37,830 nucleotides of DNA, from NCBI RefSeq assembly GCF_016745505.1, contig NZ_JAERUC010000088.1:1-37830 (forward strand). Reading direction: 5' to 3'. Each line of letters begins with the position of its first letter. The stretch's first letter is position 1. Positions 1 through 8,059 of the stretch are shown one piece after another. The position numbers and the translations under genes were made by a program. Origin of the DNA: Streptomyces silvae. Its GTDB lineage: Bacteria; Actinomycetota; Actinomycetes; Streptomycetales; Streptomycetaceae. The notes beneath the pieces were generated by a model. The model was not told the origin of the DNA. It was given only the letters and a program-made list of their open reading frames with translations, and did not search any database.

Positions 1-1
1 C

Positions 2-1747
2 GCGCAGGACGCCGGGCCCGTGGCGAGCGGGTCGTCCGCCCCACGGCCGCCCGTACGCGTCGTCCTGGACTGGCCGGCCGGTGTCCCCGACGGCGGGCGG
101 CACGGCTTCACCCCCGTCCACCGCGCGGCCCTGGAAGCCGCGCTCCCCGCCATGGGCGCCCGGATCGCCGACGCCCTGGGCGAGGCGCGCCGGGTGCTCG
201 TCCTCGGCTTCGAGGAGCTGATGTACGCGCCGCTGCGGCTCGCCACCGCGCTGGAGGATGCCACCACGGCCGAGGTGCGCTACTCCACCACCACCCGCTC
301 GCCGGTGCTTGCCGTCGACGACCCCGGCTACGCGATCCGCAGCCGCCTGGTCTTCCCCGCCCACGACGCCCCCGCCGACGGGCCCGGCGACCGGTACGCC
401 TACAACGTCGCGGGCGCGGGGTTCGACGCCGTCGTCGCCGTGGTCGATTCCGCCGCCGACACCCCCGCCCTGCACGCCCCCGACGGGCTGCTGGCCCGGC
501 TCGCCGGCCACACCGACCGGGTCGTGCTCGCGGTCGTCCCCTCGTACGTCCCGTCGCCGACTCCCCACAGGCAGGAAGCCGCCATGCTGCCCGAACCCCT
601 CCGGGGACCCGCCTTCTCCTCGTACGCGGCCCAGGACGTCGGCTGGCTGCTCCAGGACCTCTCGGACACCGTCCTGGAGGCCCCCACGGAGGAGCGCGAG
701 GAGGCCATCCAGAGCGGCGGCGCTCACTACGCCGAATCGCTGCCCGTCGAATACCAGCCCAGCCCGCAGTACCAGGAGCTGTTCAAGGCGGCCCTGGACA
801 CCTCGGCCACTCGTATCGCGCGGGCCGTCGGCACCGTCACCGAGACCGTCCTCGCCGAGAGGGGACCCCGCCCCGTCCTGGTCTCCCTGGCCCGCGCCGG
901 CACCCCCGTCGGCGTCCTGATGCGCCGGTGGGCCCAGCACCGCCACGGCCTCGACCTGCCGCACTACGCCGTCTCCATCGTCCGGGGGCGCGGTATCGAC
1001 GCCAACGCCCTGCGCTGGCTGGCCGCCCACCACGACCCGGCCGACGTCGTGTTCGTCGACGGCTGGACCGGGAAGGGCGCCATCACCCGTGAACTCGCGG
1101 CGGCACTGGAGGAGTTCGCGGCCGCCCACCCCGAATGCGGGGCCTTCGACCCGGAGATCGCGGTCCTGGCCGACCCGGGCGGCTGCGTACGGACGTACGG
1201 GACGCGGGAGGACTTCCTCATCCCGTCCGCCTGCCTCAACTCCACGGTGTCCGGGCTGATCTCGCGTACGGTCCTGCGCTCCGACCTGGTCGGCCCGCAC
1301 GACTTCCACGGCGCGAAGTTCTACCGCGAGCTCGCGGACACCGATGTCTCCGGCCTGTTCCTCGACACGGTCGCCGCCCGCTTCGACGAGGTCGCCGGCG
1401 CCGTGGACGCCGAGGCGAAGGAACTGCTCGCCGCGGACCGCGCCCCCACCTGGGAGGGCTGGGCCGCCGTCGAGCGCATCAGCGAGGAGTACGGCATCCA
1501 CGACGTGAACCTGGTCAAGCCCGGCGTCGGCGAGACGACCCGGGTGCTGCTGCGCCGCGTCCCGTGGAAGATCCTGGCCAAGCGGGGAGCCGGCGCCGAT
1601 CTCGACCACGTACGCCTGCTCGCCGAGCAGCGCGGGGTCCCGGTCGAGGAGATCGCGGAACTCCCGTACACCTGTGTCGGGTTGATCCACCCCAAGTACA
1701 CCCGGGGCGCCACCGGCGCGGACGGCACGGCGGTGACGGCGAAGTGA
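2..1747 (+). CDS. TRSP domain fused to StiP-type PRTase and PELOTA domain (5' partial)
   Basis: The reading frame is open to the left edge, so the gene starts outside the window; GTG at 20 is only the first possible start inside it. The first ~180 residues resemble the TRSP domain that normally follows a phosphoribosyltransferase (PRTase_2) and include the eponymous motif STTTRSPV. From an internal ATG at 584 the protein matches the StiP/PRTase_1 family (LPVEYQPS, LVSLARAGTPVG and the PRPP-loop-like VVFVDGWTGKGAITREL). The C-terminal ~60 residues (HVRLLAEQRGVPVEEIAEL onward) fit a PELOTA RNA-binding domain. In Ter stress-response loci these are usually separate genes proposed to make a nucleoside-like metabolite. 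Here no stop separates them. The downstream HAD gene overlaps by 4 nt (GTGA). The domain calls are fairly sure; the metabolite and role are inferred from the family. Confidence 0.82.
   Translation, partial: AQDAGPVASGSSAPRPPVRVVLDWPAGVPDGGRHGFTPVHRAALEAALPAMGARIADALGEARRVLVLGFEELMYAPLRLATALEDATTAEVRYSTTTRSPVLAVDDPGYAIRSRLVFPAHDAPADGPGDRYAYNVAGAGFDAVVAVVDSAADTPALHAPDGLLARLAGHTDRVVLAVVPSYVPSPTPHRQEAAMLPEPLRGPAFSSYAAQDVGWLLQDLSDTVLEAPTEEREEAIQSGGAHYAESLPVEYQPSPQYQELFKAALDTSATRIARAVGTVTETVLAERGPRPVLVSLARAGTPVGVLMRRWAQHRHGLDLPHYAVSIVRGRGIDANALRWLAAHHDPADVVFVDGWTGKGAITRELAAALEEFAAAHPECGAFDPEIAVLADPGGCVRTYGTREDFLIPSACLNSTVSGLISRTVLRSDLVGPHDFHGAKFYRELADTDVSGLFLDTVAARFDEVAGAVDAEAKELLAADRAPTWEGWAAVERISEEYGIHDVNLVKPGVGETTRVLLRRVPWKILAKRGAGADLDHVRLLAEQRGVPVEEIAELPYTCVGLIHPKYTRGATGADGTAVTAK
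573..578 (+). promoter_or_regulatory. Internal ribosome binding site before StiP ATG
   Basis: AGGAAG lies 5 nt before the in-frame ATG at 584, where homologous StiP proteins would begin. It suggests that a free StiP-PELOTA protein could be made in addition to the fusion, or that this is a relic of two once-separate genes. Confidence 0.4.
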
Positions 1748-2718
1748 GCGAGAGCGTGAACACACCTGGGAACGCGTCCGAGGATGGCCTTGGATCCGCG
1801 GATGGCCGTGGATCCGAGGATGGCCGTGGGTCCGAGGATGGCCGTGGGTCCGCGGATGTACTCGGACCGGCTGACGCATCCGGTTCCGCCGACGCCGCCG
1901 TGACGCTGGTGGCCAGCGACCTCGACCGCACCCTCATCTACTCGGCGGCATCCCTCCAGCTGACCATGCCGGACGCCCAGGCCCCGCGCCTGCTCTGCGT
2001 GGAGGTGTACGGCGGGGCGCCCCTCTGCTACATGACGGAGACGGCCGCCGCACTGCTCGACGGCCTGGCCCGCACCACGGTGTTCGTCCCGACGACAACC
2101 CGGACCCGGGAGCAGTACGGCCGCATCCACCTGCCCGGACCCGCCCCCCGGTACGCCATCTGTGCCAACGGCGGACACATCCTGGTCGACGGCGTCTCCG
2201 ACCGGGACTGGCAGGACCACGTGGTCCGCCGGATCGCCGGCGAGTGCGCCTCCCTCGGGGAGGTCCGTGCCCACATCCAGGCGGCGGGCCACCCCTCCTG
2301 GCTGCTCAAGGAACGGGTCGCCGAAGACCTCTTCGCCTACCTCGTCGTCGACCGCGCCGCCCTCCCCGAGGGCTGGGTCAAGGAGCTGTCGGACTGGGCG
2401 GACCTCAAGGGGTGGACCGTCTCCCTGCAGGGCCGGAAGATCTACGCCGTACCCAAGCCGCTCACCAAGAGCGCCGCGATGCGGGAGGTGGCGCGCCGCT
2501 GCGGCGCCACCCTGACGCTCGCCGCCGGTGACTCGCTCCTGGACGCCGACCTGCTGCTCGCCGCCGACCGGGCCTGGCGCCCGGGCCACGGCGAGCTCGC
2601 CGACTGCGGCTGGGGCGCGCCGAACACCGAGGTCCTGCGTGAGCGGGGCGGCGCCGCTGGTGAAGAGATCCTGCGCCGTTTCGTACGGGCCGCGGATCCT
2701 CTCCGGGCGGGTCGCTGA
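1744..2718 (+). CDS. HAD-superfamily phosphatase of the Ter-linked cluster
   Basis: A 324-residue protein with HAD motif I (ASDLDRTLIY, nucleophile D59 and D61) and a late acidic motif AAGDSLLDADLL near residues 260-270, so the Mg-dependent phosphoryl-transfer core is complete. The GTG start at 1744 overlaps the stop of the StiP gene (GTGA), which implies translational coupling. HAD phosphatases accompany PRTase/TRSP/StiP proteins in Ter-associated gene sets, where they probably dephosphorylate a pathway intermediate. The N-terminal ~50 residues are an odd Gly/Asp/Ser/Arg linker made by four 18-bp DNA repeats. Wobble positions there are less GC-rich than in the rest of the gene. A later GTG near 1900, just before the catalytic core, is an alternative start. 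Confidence 0.85.
   Translation: MSESVNTPGNASEDGLGSADGRGSEDGRGSEDGRGSADVLGPADASGSADAAVTLVASDLDRTLIYSAASLQLTMPDAQAPRLLCVEVYGGAPLCYMTETAAALLDGLARTTVFVPTTTRTREQYGRIHLPGPAPRYAICANGGHILVDGVSDRDWQDHVVRRIAGECASLGEVRAHIQAAGHPSWLLKERVAEDLFAYLVVDRAALPEGWVKELSDWADLKGWTVSLQGRKIYAVPKPLTKSAAMREVARRCGATLTLAAGDSLLDADLLLAADRAWRPGHGELADCGWGAPNTEVLRERGGAAGEEILRRFVRAADPLRAGR
1783..1854 (+). repeat. Four tandem 18-bp repeats
   Basis: Units of the form GATGGCCGTGGATCCGAG at 1783-1800, 1801-1818, 1819-1836 and 1837-1854 differ at a few positions only. Each encodes DG(L/R)GS(A/E), so copy-number change keeps the HAD frame. Confidence 0.9.
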
Positions 2719-2777
2719 GCCTGCGCGCGCGACCTTCGGCAGGCTGTACCGGACCGCCGCCGACGGAGGAGACGCAC

Positions 2778-3437
2778 ATGACCAAGGGCAACGAAACCAA
2801 GATCACCGACGAGCTGTACGCGTACGCGCTGGCGCACAACCCTCCGCTGGACGTCGTCCAGCGCGAGCTGGTGGAGACCACGTACGCCGAGCTGCCCGAC
2901 CAGGCGGGGATGCAGTCCGCGCAGGAGCAGGGGCCGCTGCTGGCCTTCCTGGTCCGGCTGACGGGGGCCCGGCACATCGTGGAGGTCGGCACCTTCACCG
3001 GCTTCTCGGCCCTCTCGATGGCGCAGGCGCTGCCCCCGGGCGGGGTGCTGATCGCCTGCGACATCTCCGAGGAGTGGACGGCGTACGGCCAGGACGCGTG
3101 GGAGAAGGCGGGTGTCGCCGACCGCATCGACCTGCGGATCGCGCCCGCCCTGGACACCCTGCGCGCCATGCCGGCGGAGCCGCACATCGACATGGCCTAC
3201 CTGGACGCGGACAAGGGCAACTACATCGCGTACTGGGAGGAACTCGTCCCGCGCATGAACCCCGGCGGGCTCGTCGTCACCGACAACGTGCTCTTCCACG
3301 GGCGCGTCACCGACCCGCTGGCCACCGGGGGAGCGGCCGCCATCCGGGGCTTCAACGACCATGTGGCCGCCGATGCCCGGATGGAGAGCGTGCTGCTGAC
3401 CGTGTCGGACGGGCTGACGCTCTCCCGCAAGAGGTAG
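2778..3437 (+). CDS. Class I SAM-dependent O-methyltransferase (Methyltransf_3 family)
   Basis: A 219-residue protein of the caffeoyl-CoA/catechol O-methyltransferase type. The SAM-binding glycine motif is VEVGTFTGFSALSMA (about residues 71-85). The acidic adenosine-binding segment is IACDISEEW, and YLDADKGNY with VTDNVLFHGRV carry the metal-binding and catalytic region typical of cation-dependent enzymes. GGAGGA sits 7 nt before the ATG. It lies 59 nt after the HAD gene on the same strand, so co-transcription is possible, but nothing else links it to the Ter pathway. The substrate is not predictable. Confidence 0.88.
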   Translation: MTKGNETKITDELYAYALAHNPPLDVVQRELVETTYAELPDQAGMQSAQEQGPLLAFLVRLTGARHIVEVGTFTGFSALSMAQALPPGGVLIACDISEEWTAYGQDAWEKAGVADRIDLRIAPALDTLRAMPAEPHIDMAYLDADKGNYIAYWEELVPRMNPGGLVVTDNVLFHGRVTDPLATGGAAAIRGFNDHVAADARMESVLLTVSDGLTLSRKR

Positions 3438-3478
3438 CGCCGCGTCCGTCCGCACCCGTCCGCGCCCGGGGACGCTTC

Positions 3479-3557
3479 GAGCGGTGCGGTGGGGTCAGCT
3501 TGAGCGGTGCGGTGCGGTGCGGTGGGGCCAGCCTCGGTGGGGCCTGGTGGGGTCAGC
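3479..3557. repeat. Imperfect G-rich direct repeats between convergent genes
   Basis: The segment GAGCGGTGCGGTGGGGTCAGC recurs in expanded form (extra GGTGC units) and again as GGTGGGGTCAGC. It fills the space between the methyltransferase and fmdB-like 3' ends and looks like replication slippage. No clean terminator hairpin is visible here. Confidence 0.45.
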
Positions 3558-3777
3558 CGCAGCAGCCGCCGCCGCAGCATCCGCCACCACCACCGCCGCC
3601 TGCGGGAGCGGCGGCCGGTGCGGGGGAGCCCGAGCCGCCCACAGCCACGGTGGAGAGCAGCTTCACGGTGTCCTCGTGCCCGGCGGGGCAGGAAGCGGGA
3701 TCGGATGACTCGGCCATCGGGCGGCTGAGTTCGAACGTCTCGCCGCAGGGGCGGCAGCGGTACTCGTAACGAGGCAT
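3553..3777 (-). CDS. FmdB-type zinc-ribbon protein
   Basis: A 74-residue protein beginning MPRYEYRCRPCGETFEL, the hallmark FmdB/CxxC_CxxC zinc ribbon. The first knuckle is CRPC and the second half is SCPAGH, with Cys and His as likely ligands. The family was first noted as regulators of formamidase/amide genes, but the biochemical role is poorly defined. The C-terminus is a Gly-rich tail ending in CCGGGCCG, adding four Cys beyond the ribbon. It follows the DUF4383 gene by only 9 nt and is probably co-transcribed with it. Confidence 0.85.
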   Translation of the reverse strand: MPRYEYRCRPCGETFELSRPMAESSDPASCPAGHEDTVKLLSTVAVGGSGSPAPAAAPAGGGGGGGCCGGGCCG

Positions 3778-3786
3778 GGCCCCAGA

Positions 3787-4380
3787 TTAGAGCCTCTTCC
3801 GCTCCACGGCCTCGGGCATCTGCGGCCGTGCGCGGCGCTCCTCCTTCGCGACCTGCTCCGGGTGCCGGGCCCGCCAGTACGGATTGTCGTGGGGGAGGCC
3901 GCCGCTGACCCTTCCGTACATGCCGAACATCATCAGCAACAGCCCGACCACGAAGCTGAACAGCACGTTCTGCATCTGGAAGGCCAGGAAGTTCATGCTG
4001 CTGTCCAGCAGGGCCAGATTCACGAACCCGCTGAGGATGAAGGCGATGCCCAGGACCATGTTCAGGGTCGAGGCGAAGTTCCCGCCGATGACCATGCCCA
4101 CGAAGAGCAGCAGCCCGACGCAGATGGACAGGATGCTCAGCGCACCGTTGGTGTTGAGGCCCGCCACCGTGTCGCCGCCGGTGTCGAAGAAGCCGATACG
4201 GTCGATGAGCCCCAGGATGCCGAAGACGACGAGCAGCAGGCCCATCAGGCCGGCTCCGACCCGGTAGACCTGGCTGAGGCGGTGATCGACGGGCAGCTGT
4301 TCGTCGAGGAAACCCTTGCGGCGGGCCGGCTTGCCGGGCTTGCCGCGTCGGCGCGGGGGATGCAGGACGTGAGTGGCCAT
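3787..4380 (-). CDS. DUF4383 four-helix membrane protein
   Basis: A 197-residue protein with a basic N-terminus (RRRGKPGKPARRK) and four hydrophobic segments at roughly 42-60, 80-102, 106-126 and 136-156. The pattern, including LIDRIGFFDTGGDTVAGLNTNGALS split around the first loop, is that of DUF4383 integral membrane proteins, which have no known activity. AAGGAGG lies 6 nt before the ATG. It precedes the FmdB gene in a two-gene leftward unit. Confidence 0.82.
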   Translation of the reverse strand: MATHVLHPPRRRGKPGKPARRKGFLDEQLPVDHRLSQVYRVGAGLMGLLLVVFGILGLIDRIGFFDTGGDTVAGLNTNGALSILSICVGLLLFVGMVIGGNFASTLNMVLGIAFILSGFVNLALLDSSMNFLAFQMQNVLFSFVVGLLLMMFGMYGRVSGGLPHDNPYWRARHPEQVAKEERRARPQMPEAVERKRL

Positions 4381-4700
4381 GACGGCCTCCTTCGGCCGTG
4401 TACGGCCAGGGACGCCTCAGCGGAAGCCGCTGCGTACCTCCAGGATCGGCCCACCGGCGGCCGGGGACAAATCCAGCCGGTGAGACCTGCACGGGTGCGG
4501 GGGCCTGCGGGGCTTCGGGGCTCTGCGGTGCTTTCAGGGCCCTGCGGGGCGCCGGCCGGCGGGTCGGTGGGCTCAACCGGCGGCCGGTCGCCAGGCTCAC
4601 CCGTCGCCAGGCTCACCCGTCGGCGGGCTCACCGGCAGCTGGCCGAGAGGGCTCCCCGGTCGGCTGGTCGACTGGCTCACCGGCGGGCTGACCGGCGCGC
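4381..4700. other. Intergenic region with degenerate short repeats
   Basis: This 320-bp gap lies between the start of the DUF4383 gene and the end of the coiled-coil gene, both leftward. It should carry the DUF4383 promoter. The most visible structure is a run of GCTCACC-containing repeats at 4587-4690. No ORF here has convincing codon bias or a ribosome site. Confidence 0.5.
4587..4634. repeat. Tandem 16-bp repeats GTCGCCAGGCTCACCC
   Basis: Two exact copies (4587-4602, 4603-4618) are followed by a diverged third. Further GGCTCACCGG-like pieces continue to about 4690. Confidence 0.7.
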
Positions 4701-6068
4701 TCAGGCGCCGCCTCCCAGCTCCTCGCGGATGGCGGAGACCACCCGGTTCGCCGTCTGCCGCACGGCCTCCGTCTCGGTGAGGAAGTGCCAGTAGTCGGGG
4801 TGGCGGCCTTCGAGCCCCTCGATCGCCCGCTCCAGCCGCGCCACGGCGTCGTCCAGCGGACGGGCATGGCGCGGATCGGGCGTGTGGCGCCCGGCCATGG
4901 CCAGGCGCTGGGCATCCCGGATCGCGAACCGGGTGCGATCGGTCTCGGCCTGCGGATTCTTGGCCACCGCGTCGAGCTGCCGCAGCCGGTCCCCGGCGGC
5001 GGACACCGCCTCGTCGGTCGCGTTGAGCAGCGCCCGGACCGTACTCAGCCGGGACGTCGCGTCGGCCCAGCGCTGCTCGGACCGCGCCTCGGCGGCCTCC
5101 GCCAGCTTCGTCTCGGCCTGCCGGACATTGGCTGCGGCCTGCTCGGGAACCGGCTGCAGGTCCTGCCAGCAGGCGGCCGAGAAGCGCCGCCGCAGCTCGC
5201 TGAGCACCGGCTCGACCTGCCCGGCGCGCGTCGTGAGGGCCTGGGCGCGGGTGCGCAGAGACACCAGCCTGCGGTCGATCTCGGCGGCCCGCTCGGGCAG
5301 CTGGTCCGCCTCCGCGCGCAGCGCCTCGGCGTCCCGCAGCACCTGATCGGCGCGCTGCAACGTCTCGGCGACGCCGTGCTGCCCGGCGCCCTGGTTGAGC
5401 TTGGTCAGCTCGGGGGCGAGAGCGGCGAGCCGGGCCGCCAGCTCGTCGGCCCGCAGCCCGGAGGCGCGTACGGAATCCAGGGCGTTGCTGGCGGCCAGCA
5501 AGGCCTGACGTGCCCGCTCCACAGCGGGAGCGAGCCGCGCGAGCTGGGTCTCCGCGCTGCTGAGCAACGTGCCGAGCCCCTGGGCGAACCGGTCGAGCTC
5601 CCCCTTCACCCGCACGAGGTCGTCCTTGGCCCGGGTCAGCTGGGTCCGCGCACCGGCCGCGGCCGAGGGCTCCAGATCGTCCCGGTCGAGGTCATGGGCG
5701 TCGACCGCGGTGATGTACTCGTGGCTGACCTCGTCGATCCGCCGGCCGAGCGCCGCGAAGTCCTCCACGGCCTTACGGGCCCGGGGCGAGCTGTCCACGG
5801 CGGTGATCGTCTCGATCGAGATCCGCAGATCGCGCTGAGCGGTGTCCAGCTCGTAGAAAGCGGCGGCCGCGGCGTCCTTCGCCGCCTGCGCGTCCGCGCG
5901 CTGATTCTCCCCACGCCCCCCGAACCACCGGCGCGTACCCCCGCCCGCGAAGGCGCCCGGCAGCGCGGCGGCCACCAGAGGAACCGGCATCAGCATCAGC
6001 ACCAGGACGTCCTTGACGGCGGAACCAACACCCGCTTTCGCCTGCGGCCGCGTGTGTGTCGCCGTCAC
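4701..6068 (-). CDS. Membrane-anchored coiled-coil protein of unknown function
   Basis: A 455-residue protein with one hydrophobic segment near the N-terminus (about residues 18-42, VLVLMLMPVPLVAAALPGAF). It is followed by about 400 residues rich in Ala, Leu, Glu, Arg and Gln with heptad-like spacing, i.e. a long helical coiled coil. I chose GTG at 6068 because GAGAGGGA stands just upstream; an overlapping ATG two bases upstream is out of frame and closes at once. No catalytic motif is visible. The architecture (N-terminal anchor, long cytoplasmic or extracellular rod) recalls structural or scaffolding proteins, but I do not recognise a named family. Confidence 0.75.
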   Translation of the reverse strand: MTATHTRPQAKAGVGSAVKDVLVLMLMPVPLVAAALPGAFAGGGTRRWFGGRGENQRADAQAAKDAAAAAFYELDTAQRDLRISIETITAVDSSPRARKAVEDFAALGRRIDEVSHEYITAVDAHDLDRDDLEPSAAAGARTQLTRAKDDLVRVKGELDRFAQGLGTLLSSAETQLARLAPAVERARQALLAASNALDSVRASGLRADELAARLAALAPELTKLNQGAGQHGVAETLQRADQVLRDAEALRAEADQLPERAAEIDRRLVSLRTRAQALTTRAGQVEPVLSELRRRFSAACWQDLQPVPEQAAANVRQAETKLAEAAEARSEQRWADATSRLSTVRALLNATDEAVSAAGDRLRQLDAVAKNPQAETDRTRFAIRDAQRLAMAGRHTPDPRHARPLDDAVARLERAIEGLEGRHPDYWHFLTETEAVRQTANRVVSAIREELGGGA

Positions 6069-6138
6069 ATCCCTCTCCCGTGCCGATCCGCCCTGCCCGG
6101 TTCATTCTCGCACCAGTTAGGACGAACGCACGGGCCGG

Positions 6139-6912
6139 TTAGTTCGCACTTCGGACGGTGACTTCACCGTTGTCGCTGCGCGCCTTCACCACGTGCTTGC
6201 TGCTGTCGCTGCGGGGCACCTTGACGGAGACGGAACCGTTGTCGGCCTCGGCGGACACCGCGTACGTACTCTTCCCGGCCGGCAGGTCGATGGAGATGCT
6301 CCCGTTGTCACTGACCGTGTCCACCAGGTCGGGGACCCGGGTGAAGCCGATCCTGACGGCCCCGTTGTCCGAGCGGGCGATCACGGAGGCCCCCGAGATC
6401 CGCTCCGCCTCGATCGACCCGTTGTCGGAGATCACGTCCAGGGGTCCGGAGATGTCACGCACCGTGATCCCTCCGTTGTCGGCGGAGATCTTGAGCGGGG
6501 CGCTGAAGCCGGTGGCGGTGACCTTCCCGTTGTCCCCCTGCACGTCCACGGCCAGCCCGCGGGGGACCTTCACCTCATGGTGCGCCTCACAGTTGCTGAT
6601 CATCGCGTGGCACTTCACCTCGAGCCGCAGCTCGTCCCCGTCGAGCTTCCACACGGGATCGGGCCCACTCCCCAGCACGACCCACCCGTCGACCCGCCGG
6701 GTGACCTCGATCTGCTCCACATCGGCGGGCACGAGCTCCAGGGTGGAGTTCTCGGCATCGATGGTCAGCGTCTCCCCCTCGAAGGCGAAGGACTTGTGCT
6801 CGGCGACGGCGTCCTCGGCATCCGTACTGCCACAGCCACTGAGCGAGGCCACGAGGAGCACGGTCCCGGCGGCGGCCATGAGTGCGTCGGTGCGTCGCGT
6901 ACGGATGGTCAT
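6139..6912 (-). CDS. DUF4097-type beta-solenoid lipoprotein
   Basis: A 257-residue secreted protein. The N-terminus has Arg residues, a hydrophobic stretch and lipobox SLSGC (Cys27), giving a membrane-anchored lipoprotein. The rest carries seven D-N-G turns (QGDNGK, SADNGG, ISDNGS, RSDNGA, VSDNGS, EADNGS, RSDNGE) spaced about 20-24 residues apart, typical of the DUF4097 putative-adhesin fold whose rungs form a beta-solenoid. Cys101 and Cys108 (VKCHAMISNCEAHHE) may form a disulfide. ATG at 6912 is preferred over upstream starts because the lipobox then has normal spacing and AGGGGGA precedes it. The exact role is unknown. Confidence 0.85.
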   Translation of the reverse strand: MTIRTRRTDALMAAAGTVLLVASLSGCGSTDAEDAVAEHKSFAFEGETLTIDAENSTLELVPADVEQIEVTRRVDGWVVLGSGPDPVWKLDGDELRLEVKCHAMISNCEAHHEVKVPRGLAVDVQGDNGKVTATGFSAPLKISADNGGITVRDISGPLDVISDNGSIEAERISGASVIARSDNGAVRIGFTRVPDLVDTVSDNGSISIDLPAGKSTYAVSAEADNGSVSVKVPRSDSSKHVVKARSDNGEVTVRSAN

Positions 6913-7062
6913 GATGTCGGATCCCCCTGAGAGCGCTGCCGATGTGCCACCACCGTATGTACGCCCCCACCCCACGGACGATCCGGACGGCTACCGTCTC
7001 GGGGGTGGGGGTAACCCCCGTACCGCCCCGAACCGACTGCTCCTTGGGCCCGCGGAACCGGA

Positions 7063-7090
7063 TTGCGGCGGGGGGCCCTGGGCCATGTAA
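7063..7090 (+). promoter_or_regulatory. Candidate tRNA promoter
   Basis: TTGCGG at 7063 and ATGTAA at 7085 are 16 nt apart and lie 18 nt upstream of the tRNA. Assigned by position and loose consensus only. Confidence 0.3.
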
Positions 7091-7107
7091 CCTGTTGCCT
7101 CATCCAC

Positions 7108-7182
7108 GGGTGCGTAGCTCAGGGGTAGAGCGCTGCTCTTACAAAGCAGATGTCGGCGGTTCGAAACCGTCCGCGCCCACCA
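7108..7182 (+). tRNA. tRNA-Val (anticodon TAC)
   Basis: A complete cloverleaf can be drawn: acceptor GGGTGCG/CGCGCCC, D arm GCTC-AGGGGTA-GAGC, anticodon stem CTGCT/AGCAG with loop CTTACAA (anticodon TAC, reading GTA), and T arm GGCGG-TTCGAAA-CCGTC. The discriminator A and CCA are genome-encoded at 7179-7182. Confidence 0.96.
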
Positions 7183-7197
7183 GTAGGTAGTACGACG

Positions 7198-7238
7198 AAG
7201 GCCCAGGTCACCGGTGCAGAACCGGGAGCCTGGGCCTT
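7198..7238 (+). terminator. Terminator after tRNA-Val
   Basis: A long hairpin with outer stem AAGGCCCAGG/CCTGGGCCTT and inner stem CCGGT/ACCGG, followed by TGTTCGTT. It begins 15 nt after the tRNA CCA end. Confidence 0.8.
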
Positions 7239-7711
7239 GTTCGTTCCTCAGCCGGGGGCAGGGGGAAGCGCCATGGCGCCATGAGAGGGCGGTGCGGTCA
7301 CGGCGCCCACGCATCCTGAGAGCTCCGCCGGCGAAGGAGAGGGTGCGCGGCCGGCTCTGGCAGGTGGTCTGCTGGCCATCGAGGAAGCCCGACCGTCGGT
7401 TAGGTCCGGAACGCCACTCTCCGGACCGCCCGCGGACAGGCCGGGGATGCAACCATTCTTTTCAGAGCTGGAGCCCCCGGAGACCGACCGCGCGCTTGCG
7501 ACCCTAAGGGTCGGCACTGACAACGGCTCGGTGCGCACCGGACGGTTGAGCGGAAGCGTCCAACTGCGCGACCACGCCGACGAATACCGGCGGACGAGCG
7601 CGACCGGCTGCTGACCGTCAGCGCAGGTGAGAGGTGCGCTGGTCCAGGTACTCCGGACACCGTCGGCCAACTGAGCACAGAAGACCGGAGGCATCCGGGA
7701 TCTGACGGGTA
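7239..7711. other. Gene-poor stretch downstream of the tRNA
   Basis: No protein family is recognisable in these 473 bp on either strand. The best short frame is 7447-7614 (+, 55 codons, starting MQPFFSELEPPETD), with weak GC bias at wobble positions and no good ribosome site. I see no copy of the tRNA 3' end that would mark an attachment site. It may be decayed coding DNA. Confidence 0.45.
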
Positions 7712-8059
7712 CTACTTGCCGATGTTCACCCGGTCGTTGTCGAGCAGGGAGGTGTGTGTCGCCGACGCCACCATCAGGAAGACGATGAGCATCCCCACGA
7801 ACGGGCTGTCCCCCTCGACTGCGGTGCTGGTGCTGAGGATCAGCACCTCGGCCACGACGTACACCACGGCCAGCCATGGCTTGATGACGCCCTTCACCGC
7901 GGCGACGACGAACGGCACCGCTGCGCCGATGCTGATCGTGACGATCGGGACCAGGATCCAGATGACCTTGGCGATCGTGGTGTTGAACATGCGTGGCCGC
8001 CCGGTGGGCAATGGCCCGGTCACGTACGGGCTCGGCTGCGGCTGGTACGGATTCGCCAT
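7712..8059 (-). CDS. Small two-helix membrane protein, unknown
   Basis: A 115-residue protein starting MANPYQPQPSPYVTGPLPTG, a Pro/Tyr/Gln-rich cytoplasmic-looking N-terminus. Hydrophobic segments follow at about residues 30-55 (VIWILVPIVTISIGAAVPFVV) and 60-80, with a third weaker one (FVGMLIVFLMVASA). I chose the ATG at 8059, with CAGGGGAC upstream, over an in-frame start 42 nt earlier that lacks a ribosome site. Proteins with such Pro-rich heads are common in actinobacteria and mostly uncharacterised. Confidence 0.65.
   Translation of the reverse strand: MANPYQPQPSPYVTGPLPTGRPRMFNTTIAKVIWILVPIVTISIGAAVPFVVAAVKGVIKPWLAVVYVVAEVLILSTSTAVEGDSPFVGMLIVFLMVASATHTSLLDNDRVNIGK

Noticed and set aside
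1135..1743. Open frame extending the HAD gene upstream through StiP
   Set aside because: It lies fully inside the StiP coding region, gives an Arg/Gly-rich shadow product, and the GTGA start at 1744 explains the real gene.
3862..6161. Long plus-strand open frames opposite the DUF4383 and coiled-coil genes
   Set aside because: Their products are His/Gln/Gly-rich antisense shadows with no domains; the minus-strand genes have helices, ribosome sites and family matches.
7447..7614. A 55-codon plus-strand ORF after the tRNA terminator
   Set aside because: No ribosome site, weak codon bias and no recognisable similarity; described in the gap entry instead.
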